From Actinomycetes bacterium (lineage in GTDB: Bacteria; Actinomycetota; Actinomycetes; Actinomycetales; Cellulomonadaceae), in contig JAEWQZ010000385.1 in assembly GCA_023460255.1 (NCBI GenBank), forward strand, positions 1-6,363: a stretch of 6,363 nt of DNA. The letters run 5' to 3'. Made by a program: the position numbers and the translations under genes. This document shows, piece by piece, positions 1 through 5,274 of this stretch. Below the pieces are notes generated by a model that ran no database searches, was not told the origin of the DNA, and worked only from the letters and a program-made list of their open reading frames with translations. Position 1 is the stretch's first letter, and each line of letters opens with the position of its first letter.

Positions 1-176
1 AGCCCGAGGTCGTCCCGGCGGCCGAGCGCGAGCACACACGCCGCCGCGACCAGGGCCGCGACGGTCGCCCCGGCGAGCGCGAAGGCCCGGTACCGGGGGG
101 CGCGGCGGACGTGCGCGCTGGCCCGGACGGACACGTCGTCGGGCACTGCGTCGTCGGGCACTGCGTCGTCGGGCAC
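1..176 (-). CDS. small membrane protein, N-terminal part (3' end outside window)
   Basis: Reading leftwards from the GTG at 176-174, the frame stays open for 58 codons and leaves the window at position 1. An in-frame TGA (179-177) lies immediately before this GTG, so the gene cannot start further upstream; the only later candidates are the GTGs at 161 and 146. The product starts with an acidic repeat (MPDDAVPDDAVPDDV, residues 1-15), then a basic stretch (VRRAPRYR, about 23-30), then one hydrophobic segment (about 31-51, FALAGATVAALVAAACVLAL), then RRDD. The positive charge before the helix predicts an N-terminus in the cytoplasm. Small membrane proteins with a 'VRRAPRY' lead-in to the first helix are common unnamed proteins in Micrococcales; that link is from memory. 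The gene lies downstream of, and co-directional with, the large nuclease gene but is separated from it by strong hairpins. Its function is unknown. Confidence 0.65.
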   Translation of the reverse strand, partial: MPDDAVPDDAVPDDVSVRASAHVRRAPRYRAFALAGATVAALVAAACVLALGRRDDLG

Positions 177-177
177 T
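135..177. repeat. 15-bp tandem repeat, about 2.9 copies
   Basis: The unit GTCGTCGGGCACTGC occurs at 135-149 and 150-164, followed by a partial third copy at 165-177 (GTCGTCGGGCACT). On the minus strand it encodes the repeated PDDAV at the start of the membrane protein. Because the unit is a multiple of three, a change in copy number keeps the frame. Each unit contains a GTG that could serve as a start codon (176, 161, 146). Confidence 0.9.
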
Positions 178-182
178 CACCG

Positions 183-188
183 ATGCTA
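183..188 (-). promoter_or_regulatory. -10 element (TAGCAT) for a probably leaderless membrane-protein transcript
   Basis: On the minus strand TAGCAT fits the actinobacterial -10 pattern TANNNT. Six bases separate it from the G of the GTG at 176, the usual distance from a -10 element to the transcription start. The transcript would therefore begin at the start codon itself. This agrees with the lack of a well-placed Shine-Dalgarno sequence: GGTGA directly abuts the GTG. No convincing -35 hexamer is seen at the expected place. Confidence 0.45.
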
Positions 189-208
189 GAGGCACCCCGC
201 CCCCCACC

Positions 209-306
209 AGAGTGGAACGAAGCGAGGCCCCGAACCCGCAGAGTGGAACGAAACGCCAGCGTTTCGTTCCACTCTGCGGGGTTGGACCGGCGGATCGTTC
301 CACTCT
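209..306. repeat. two-tier palindrome with four 12-bp core copies
   Basis: The 12-mer AGAGTGGAACGA occurs at 209-220 and 240-251, and its reverse complement TCGTTCCACTCT at 264-275 and 295-306. Both pairs are offset by exactly 31 bp, so the array is symmetrical about position 257.5. The inner 235-280 part is a perfect inverted repeat, the outer arms match over 12 bp, and the connecting 14-base stretches match poorly. On the right side the repeat is longer: TCGTTCCACTCTGCGGGGT is identical at 264-282 and 295-313. The array fills most of the spacer between two co-directional minus-strand genes and encodes nothing recognisable. It may be a duplicated terminator or a member of a dispersed palindromic repeat family. 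Confidence 0.9.
235..280 (-). terminator. perfect 22-bp inverted repeat, probable terminator hairpin
   Basis: The arms 235-256 and 259-280 are exact reverse complements, separated only by CA (257-258). In RNA this gives a stem of about 21 bp closing a four-base loop. It lies about 60 bp downstream of the nuclease stop codon at 341-343 and upstream of the membrane-protein gene. There is no U-run on either strand, as is common for terminators in high-GC actinobacteria. It would work equally well on both strands. Termination is inferred from position and stability. Confidence 0.6.
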
Positions 307-319
307 GCGGGGTGGAACG
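296..319 (-). terminator. second hairpin directly after the nuclease gene
   Basis: CGTTCCAC (296-303) and GTGGAACG (312-319) are exact reverse complements around an eight-base loop. A transcript of the large gene meets this hairpin first, 21 bases past the stop codon, and then the longer one at 235-280. Its left arm shares bases with the outer arm of the palindrome array, so the two structures are alternatives in any one molecule. A terminator role is inferred from position. Confidence 0.4.
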
Positions 320-340
320 GCCGACGGGCCGACGGTCAGG

Positions 341-3300
341 TCACTCCACCGCGCACTCCACGCCGTTGAGCGCGAAGCTCGTCGGCGCGACAGTGCCGCG
401 GGGCGCGGTCCCGAGGAAGGCGAACGTCGTGGACTCCTCCGGGTCGAGGACCCGGTTGAGCCAGTTGCCGCTCGCGGTGACGTTCGGCCCGGACTGCCGG
501 ATCGTGGCGCCGATGCCGATGCCGGCCCGCTCGCCCTTCGTGTACGACCACGTCAGCGACCACGGGCCCACGGGATCGGTGCCGGTGTTCTGCACCCGGA
601 CCGCGCCGAGGAGCAGCCCCGGCCACACCCGCACGGCGTCGTACTCGACGACGCACGCCGGCCCGGCCACCTCGGCGACGGGCACGGTGAAGGTCGTCGT
701 GGTCCCCGTGCCGGGCACGGTGACGGTGACGACCAGGTCACCGGCCGCCGCGCCGTCGGGGATCACGAAGGTCACGCTCGCCCGCCCGACCTCGTCGGTG
801 GTGTCCACCGGCGAGGGCTCCAGCGCCGCCGTGGCGACCTCGGCCCCGTCGATGGAGAGCACGACCTGGTCGCCCTGCACCTCACCGCCGCTGAACAGCA
901 GCGACGAGAGGTCGACGGCGACCTCGTCTCCGGGTGCGAACCCGCCGTCGGGCACGGCCGTGGCCACGTGCACGCCGACGGCGCGCTGGGCCAGGTCCGG
1001 GCTCACCGGCGAGAACTCACCGAGGTACTCGACCATCGCCTGGAGGTCGATCCGGCCGGTGTCGGTCTTGTCCGTGCCCTGGCCGAGGGTGGTGAAGTTG
1101 TCACCGCCCGAGGCGAGGAACGAGTTGACGACGACCGTGTACTGCGCCGCGAGGTCGATCGGCGTCCCGTCGACCCACACCTGGGTGATCCGCTCGCCCG
1201 CTGGGGCGGTCGGGTCGTAGGTGTAGGTCAGGCCGGCCACGCCGAGCTTGAGGAACGGCCGCGACGCGCCCGCGGGCTGCCACTGCTCCTCGAGCACCTG
1301 GACCACCTGCGCGCCGGTGAGCGTCTGCGTGACCAGCGTGTTGGCGAACGGCTGGACGGCCGCGCCCTCCTTGTAGGTCACGACGCCGTCGGGCGCGTAG
1401 GTGAGGTTGGCCCGCAGGCCGCCCGGGTTCATGAACGCGATGTCGGTCGGCGTACCGGCCTCGTTCGCGGCCCAGAGCTGGACGTCCGCGACGAGGTTGC
1501 CGAGCGTGGACTCGCCACCGCGGTTCTCCGCGCCCGTCGACTGCCGCGCGCGGTTGAAGTCCGCGGTGATCTCGCCGAGCTGCACGCTGCCGGGCCCCTC
1601 GGCGGCCGCCACGGCCGCGTCGACGATCGCCGCGACCTCCGGGTCGGGCTCGAAGCCCGCCCCGACGAGCGCGAACGCCTCGGCGGTCGCCGCCGTGACG
1701 TCACCGGTGGCCGGGTCGACGACGAGCTGCACGTGCGCCAGCCCCTCGCCGTACTGGCCGCTGCCGACGACGGGCAGGTCGGCCCCGTCGCCGGGCAGCA
1801 GGTGGGCGAACCGCTGGTGGGTGTGACCCGTGAAGATCGCGTCCACCTCGTCGCTCAGGCCCGCGACGATCCCGGCGAACTCGGTGTCGCCGGTGGTGTC
1901 CTCGAGCGCCCCGGTCTCCGGGCCCTCGTGCATGAGCACGACGAGCACGTCGGCCTCGCCGTTGGACTCGTCACCGTCGGACAGGTCCCCGGCCACCCGG
2001 TTCACCTCGTCGACGAGGTCGCGGACCTCGAGCGTGGCGATGCCCGCCGGGCTGACCAGCTCGGGCAGCAGCTCGGTCATGGCGCCGATGAAGCCGACGC
2101 GGACGCCGCCCGTCTCGGAGATCGCGTACTCGTCGAAGGCGGGCTCCCCGCTGTCACGGTCGTAGAGGTTCGCCGCGAGGTACGGGAAGTCCACGAGGTC
2201 GAGCACCCGGTCGTCGATGTCGGACCGGCCCTGGTCGAACTCGTGGTTGCCGAACGCGGAGGCGTCGAGGCCCATCGCGTTGAGCGCGTCGATCGTCGGC
2301 ACGTCCTGCTGGATGAAGGACGTGAACGTGGACGCGCCGATGTTGTCGCCGGCGGACACGAACAGCGTGTTCGGGTTCGCCGCCCGGTAGGACTCCACGG
2401 CGCCCGCGAGCACCGCCGCGCCGGCGGCCGGCGGGGAGGCCTCGAGCCGGCCGTGGAAGTCGTTGATGCCGAGGATGTCGATCGTCACCGGCGGGGCCTC
2501 GGCCGTGATGCCGACGAGGATCGGGTCGTGGTCGGAGGCCCGGTACACGGTGCCCACCTCGGGCAGGCCGCCGTAGTACTGGTACCCGAACCACTCGTCC
2601 GCGTTGATGTCCCACACGTCCGCGCCGGTCACCCGGTCGGCGAACGACGGCGTGCCGAGCGCGTGGTCGAGCGACCCGAGCTCGCCGTCGAACGTGTAGG
2701 TGTACTGGCCCGGCGCGTGCGTCGCGACGAGGTCCACCAGGCCCGCGCCTGTCAGGGCGACCATCGGGTCCTCCTGGCTGTAGGCGTTCAGGTCGCCCAG
2801 CACGACGACGTCCGCCGTGCCCGCCGCCTGGATCTCGGCCACGAAGCCCGCCAGCGCCTCCGCCTGTGCGACGCGCTCGGCGTTGAACCAGCCCTGACCG
2901 TCGGCCGGGTCCTCGTCCTCGCCCTCGGGCGGGGTCTTGGACTTGAAGTGGTTCACCACGACCGCGAACTGCTCGCCGTCGTCGCCGACCGGCTCGAAGA
3001 CCTGCGCGATCGGCTCACGGGCGTCGTCGAACACCGGGTCCACGAGGGCCTGACCGGTACCCACCGGGGCGACGGCGTCGCTGCGGTAGATGATCGCGCC
3101 CATGATGACGTCGGTGCCCGGCGCGACGGCCGGGTCGAGCAGCGCGGCCGGCGTCGGCACGTAGGCCCACACGTCGGCGCCCGCCTCGGCGTTCAGCGCG
3201 GCGACGAGATCGGCGACCGCGACGTCCGGCGTGGCGTCGGCCGCCCCCTCGGCGCTCTCGCCGAAGTGGATCGAGTTCTCGATCTCCTGCAGCGCGACGA

Positions 3301-4354
3301 CCTCGGCGCCGAGCGCGGCGATCGCGGCGACGATCTTCGGCTTCTGCACGGCGAACTGGGCGGCGTCCCGGGCGCCCCGGGCACGGTCGTCGTCGCTGGA
3401 GAAGGTCGTGAAGTAGTTGAGCACGTTGAACGCCGCGACCTGGAGGTCGCCCCCGACCTCGGCCGGGGCGGTCGGGCGCGGGTTCTGCTCGGGGAAGGAC
3501 GCCTTGGCGTCCGCCGGCGTGCTCGCGTCGATCGGCAGCGTCGGCTGGAGCCGCCACAGGTCGAAGCCGTAGTGCAGCACGTACACCTCGCCGCCGAAGT
3601 CCACGCCGTCGCCGGTGCGCAGCGGGTCGCCCGCCGTGGCGTACGGCTGGGTGGTGGCCGTCACGCGGTTGTTCTTGCCGTCGTCCAGGACGAGGCGGGC
3701 GGCGGCGTTCGCGTCCGCGATCGCCTGCGCGTCGGGCCCGGGCCGTGCGACCTCGGTGCTCTTCACCGGGCTGTCGGCGCCGGCGGAGAGCCAGACGCTG
3801 CCGAAGTTGGCGAGCTCGTGCGTCGACGAGACGACGTAGGTGCCCTCGGGCGCCACGAGCATGCTCTCGAACTGCTCACGGTCGGCGCCGCGCACGGTGT
3901 CGGGCAGCGGCACGGCCTCGGGCAGGGTGTTGCCGGACGAGACGACGTCGATCGTGTCCGACGCGCGGGTCGCGGAGATCTGGGTGAGGCCGAAGTACTC
4001 GCTCACCGGGCCGGTGACCTGGACCAGGTCGCCGATGGCCAGGGTGACGGTGCGGCTGCCGAGGTAGACGAAGATGCCGTCGGAGGCCCCGTCGGCGTCC
4101 GCTGCGCCGCCCGAGCCGGGCGTCTGCAGGTAGATGCCGCGGTACCCGCCGGTCCGGTGGTCGGCGGTGACCACTCCCTCGACGGTCACCGTCGTACCCA
4201 CGAGCTCGCTGGCGGCGCCGGTCCCCTGGACCTGCGCGATGGAGTGCGTCGGGGGCGCCGCATGAGCGGCGGCCGGGACGAGAACGGCAGCCAGGGCGAG
4301 TGCGCCGGCTGCCGTGATGGTGAGGCGCCTGGTCTGGCGCCGGTGGAGCTGCAT
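341..4354 (-). CDS. secreted ExeM/NucH-type DNase fused to UshA-type 5'-nucleotidase and CBM2-like module
   Basis: The product has 1337 residues. The ATG at 4354 is chosen because GGAGGT lies five bases before it and a clean signal peptide follows (RRQTRR, hydrophobic 11-30, AHA-A near 32-33); an ATG at 4456 would add 34 residues ahead of it. Domains: an OB-fold-like YhcR-type region (about 36-140); a poorly assigned region (about 140-300); an EEP nuclease (about 303-615) with N310, QEIEN (E357), NHFKSK (H469), GDLN (D521, N523), SLDH (D563, H564) and SDHD (D608, H609); a metallophosphatase (about 624-890) with NDFHG (D632, H634), GDN (D670), GNHEFD (N703, H704, D707), MHEG (H809) and GHTH (H844, H846); a 5'-nucleotidase C-terminal domain (about 925-1110) with NPGGLR (976-981), QPFAN (1001-1005) and GGDNF (1083-1087); an Ig-like domain (about 1125-1228); a CBM2-like module (about 1231-1337). 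All expected metal and catalytic residues are present. The likely role is extracellular nucleic-acid breakdown to nucleosides and phosphate. No sortase signal or C-terminal membrane anchor is present. Confidence 0.95.
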   Translation of the reverse strand: MQLHRRQTRRLTITAAGALALAAVLVPAAAHAAPPTHSIAQVQGTGAASELVGTTVTVEGVVTADHRTGGYRGIYLQTPGSGGAADADGASDGIFVYLGSRTVTLAIGDLVQVTGPVSEYFGLTQISATRASDTIDVVSSGNTLPEAVPLPDTVRGADREQFESMLVAPEGTYVVSSTHELANFGSVWLSAGADSPVKSTEVARPGPDAQAIADANAAARLVLDDGKNNRVTATTQPYATAGDPLRTGDGVDFGGEVYVLHYGFDLWRLQPTLPIDASTPADAKASFPEQNPRPTAPAEVGGDLQVAAFNVLNYFTTFSSDDDRARGARDAAQFAVQKPKIVAAIAALGAEVVALQEIENSIHFGESAEGAADATPDVAVADLVAALNAEAGADVWAYVPTPAALLDPAVAPGTDVIMGAIIYRSDAVAPVGTGQALVDPVFDDAREPIAQVFEPVGDDGEQFAVVVNHFKSKTPPEGEDEDPADGQGWFNAERVAQAEALAGFVAEIQAAGTADVVVLGDLNAYSQEDPMVALTGAGLVDLVATHAPGQYTYTFDGELGSLDHALGTPSFADRVTGADVWDINADEWFGYQYYGGLPEVGTVYRASDHDPILVGITAEAPPVTIDILGINDFHGRLEASPPAAGAAVLAGAVESYRAANPNTLFVSAGDNIGASTFTSFIQQDVPTIDALNAMGLDASAFGNHEFDQGRSDIDDRVLDLVDFPYLAANLYDRDSGEPAFDEYAISETGGVRVGFIGAMTELLPELVSPAGIATLEVRDLVDEVNRVAGDLSDGDESNGEADVLVVLMHEGPETGALEDTTGDTEFAGIVAGLSDEVDAIFTGHTHQRFAHLLPGDGADLPVVGSGQYGEGLAHVQLVVDPATGDVTAATAEAFALVGAGFEPDPEVAAIVDAAVAAAEGPGSVQLGEITADFNRARQSTGAENRGGESTLGNLVADVQLWAANEAGTPTDIAFMNPGGLRANLTYAPDGVVTYKEGAAVQPFANTLVTQTLTGAQVVQVLEEQWQPAGASRPFLKLGVAGLTYTYDPTAPAGERITQVWVDGTPIDLAAQYTVVVNSFLASGGDNFTTLGQGTDKTDTGRIDLQAMVEYLGEFSPVSPDLAQRAVGVHVATAVPDGGFAPGDEVAVDLSSLLFSGGEVQGDQVVLSIDGAEVATAALEPSPVDTTDEVGRASVTFVIPDGAAAGDLVVTVTVPGTGTTTTFTVPVAEVAGPACVVEYDAVRVWPGLLLGAVRVQNTGTDPVGPWSLTWSYTKGERAGIGIGATIRQSGPNVTASGNWLNRVLDPEESTTFAFLGTAPRGTVAPTSFALNGVECAVE

Positions 4355-4359
4355 GTGCG

Positions 4360-4365
4360 ACCTCC
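4360..4365 (-). promoter_or_regulatory. ribosome-binding site of the nuclease gene
   Basis: GGAGGT on the minus strand, followed by CGCAC and then ATG, is close to the ideal Shine-Dalgarno sequence and spacing. It decides the start at 4354 over the in-frame ATG at 4456. The upstream ATG would put about 34 residues in front of the signal peptide. Confidence 0.85.
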
Positions 4366-4404
4366 GCGAGGGCGTGCGGCGCTGGTAGCGCCCTGACGGG
4401 TCGG

Positions 4405-4410
4405 ACGCTA
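4405..4410 (-). promoter_or_regulatory. possible -10 element (TAGCGT) of the nuclease gene
   Basis: TAGCGT on the minus strand fits TANNNT and would give a 5' leader of about 44 bases before the ATG at 4354. The matching -35 position (GGCTTT, 4433-4428, 17-bp spacer) is a poor fit, so this is only a candidate. An activator bound upstream could make up for a weak -35. Confidence 0.3.
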
Positions 4411-4441
4411 GACCGGTATCGGCGGGAAAAGCCAGACATGC

Positions 4442-4457
4442 TGTGACATCAGTCATA
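4442..4457. promoter_or_regulatory. CRP/GlxR-like site
   Basis: TGTGACATCAGTCATA matches the CRP-type dyad TGTGA-N6-TCACA at nine of ten defined positions, the exception being T for C in the second half-site. It lies about 90-100 bases upstream of the nuclease start and about 135 bases upstream of the ThuA gene. Actinobacterial CRP/GlxR proteins use this consensus and often control carbon-linked extracellular enzymes. The GTGACATC half of the site recurs at 4514-4521. Confidence 0.35.
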
Positions 4458-4466
4458 CCGCCCTCG

Positions 4467-4482
4467 ACAAGTGTTCACATGT
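4467..4482. repeat. 16-bp imperfect dyad ACAaGTGttCACaTGT
   Basis: The half-sites ACAnGTG and CACnTGT are exact reverse complements at their defined positions, centred between the two divergent genes. The form is that of an operator for a dimeric regulator. It overlaps the first PHO-like repeat, so the two readings compete. The regulator is unknown. Confidence 0.35.
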
Positions 4483-4514
4483 CGGTCGCGTGGTTCACCA
4501 TTCGGCCATCCGGG
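4473..4514 (+). promoter_or_regulatory. PHO-box-like direct repeats
   Basis: Four 11-base blocks resemble the Streptomyces PhoP repeat (GKTCAYYYRSG): GTTCACATGTC (4473-4483), GGTCGCGTGGT (4484-4494), GTTCACCATTC (4493-4503) and GGCCATCCGGG (4504-4514). By eye they match 8, 8, 7 and 10 of 11 positions. The second and third overlap by two bases, so the phase is not perfect. The block lies about 120 bases upstream of the nuclease start and 76 bases upstream of the ThuA gene. PhoP control would suit a phosphate-releasing secreted enzyme; it is an inference from weak matches. Confidence 0.3.
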
Positions 4515-4579
4515 TGACATCCGCGGCGGCCGTCGACGGTGCCCGGGGCAGGATGGGGGCACCCCACCTCCATCCCTCC

Positions 4580-4585
4580 AGGGAG
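4580..4585 (+). promoter_or_regulatory. ribosome-binding site of the ThuA-domain gene
   Basis: AGGGAG lies four bases before the ATG at 4590. It supports this ATG rather than the in-frame ATG at 4539, which would add 17 residues unlike any family member and has no comparable site. Confidence 0.7.
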
Positions 4586-4589
4586 TGCC

Positions 4590-5240
4590 ATGAGCCGCGT
4601 GCTCGTCTTCTCGCGGACCACCGACTACCGCCACGACTCGATCCCCCACGCCGCGTCCGCGATCGCCGCGATGCTCACCCCCGACGGGCACGAGGTCGTC
4701 CACTCCGAGGACCCCGCGACGCACCGCGCGGAGTCGCTGGCGGGCTTCGCGCTCGTCGTCTGGCTCTCCACGTCCGGGGACGTGCTGCCCGACGCCGAGC
4801 GGGCCGACCTCGCCTCCTGGCTCGCGGCCGGTGGTGCGTGGGCGGGGGTGCACTCGGCGACGTTCAGCGAGCAGGGCTGGCCGGAGTTCCCGGCGATCGC
4901 CGGCGCGCGCTTCACCGACCACCCGGACTTCGCCCCGGGCCTCGTGCGGGTGGCGGCCGCCCACCCGTCGACGACGGGCCTGCCCGCCGCCTGGACGCAC
5001 GCCGACGAGTGGTACAACTTCGACCGGTTCCCCGCCGACCGCACGGTCCTGCTCACCGTCGACGAGGCGAGCTACGCCGGGGGGACGATGGGGGACCCGC
5101 ACCCGGTCGCCTGGTACGGGCCCTACGGCGCGGGGCGCACGTGGTACACCTCGCTCGGGCACGCGGCGGAGGCCTACGACGACCCGACCTTCCGCACCCA
5201 CCTGCGCGGCGGCCTGCTCGACCTGCTCGCGCCCGCCTGA
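4590..5240 (+). CDS. ThuA-domain protein
   Basis: The product has 216 residues, a normal length for a stand-alone ThuA domain (trehalose-utilisation-like family, class I glutamine-amidotransferase-like fold). Family marks are visible in order: VLVFSRTTDYRHDSI (4-18) at the first strand and helix, VVWLSTSGDVL (56-66), a GAWAGVHSAT loop (82-91) where true amidotransferases have the catalytic Cys, HADEWYNF (137-144), and HPVAWYGPYGAGRTWYTSLGH (171-191). There is no Cys, so amidotransferase chemistry is not expected. There is no signal peptide, so it is cytosolic. ThuA proteins are linked to sugar metabolism, including trehalose and sucrose use in rhizobia, but the reaction is not established for most members. 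The gene is divergent from the nuclease gene, shares its 235-bp control region and converges with the next gene. Confidence 0.88.
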   Translation: MSRVLVFSRTTDYRHDSIPHAASAIAAMLTPDGHEVVHSEDPATHRAESLAGFALVVWLSTSGDVLPDAERADLASWLAAGGAWAGVHSATFSEQGWPEFPAIAGARFTDHPDFAPGLVRVAAAHPSTTGLPAAWTHADEWYNFDRFPADRTVLLTVDEASYAGGTMGDPHPVAWYGPYGAGRTWYTSLGHAAEAYDDPTFRTHLRGGLLDLLAPA

Positions 5241-5249
5241 CGACCGGCC

Positions 5250-5264
5250 CCCCGCCGCACGGGG
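5250..5264. terminator. short hairpin between convergent genes
   Basis: CCCCG (5250-5254) and CGGGG (5260-5264) pair around the loop CCGCA, within the 34-bp gap between two convergent stop codons. The five-bp GC stem has no T-run. It is the only candidate for a shared terminator there, and it is weak. Confidence 0.3.
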
Positions 5265-5274
5265 TCAGGTGGCA

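Noticed and set aside
135..177. Tandem repeats considered as a CRISPR array
   Set aside because: The units are 15 bp, directly adjacent and without spacers, and they encode a peptide repeat at the start of a gene.
209..306. Palindrome considered as the end of an insertion sequence
   Set aside because: No transposase, target-site duplication or partner terminal repeat is seen in the window; the two arms lie within 100 bp of each other.
111..1220. A 369-codon plus-strand frame beginning upstream of the palindrome
   Set aside because: It runs through the tandem repeat, the palindrome and the antisense of the CBM2, Ig-like and nucleotidase C-terminal regions. The composition is S/T/P/R-rich with no recognisable motif, as expected of a shadow frame.
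212..4396. A 1394-codon open frame on the plus strand, antisense to the nuclease gene
   Set aside because: Its translation is a low-complexity run of R, G, V, D, H and L with no domain. It arises because the true minus-strand gene uses G/C-ending codons, which remove stops from the opposite frame. Its start also lies inside the palindrome array.
4355..4456. A 34-residue N-terminal extension of the nuclease from the ATG at 4456
   Set aside because: It would bury the signal peptide, has no Shine-Dalgarno, and ignores the GGAGGT ideally placed before 4354. The region also carries the probable promoter.
4551..4575. Inverted repeat GGATGG/CCATCC in the ThuA leader considered as a riboswitch or attenuator
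   Set aside because: The stem is only six bp with a 13-base loop, with a competing five-bp stem inside it. G- and C-runs make such pairings frequent by chance here, and no conserved riboswitch core is visible.
4449..5201. A 250-codon minus-strand frame opposite the ThuA gene
   Set aside because: The translation is R/G/V-rich shadow sequence with no domain, and the plus-strand frame is a clear ThuA protein.
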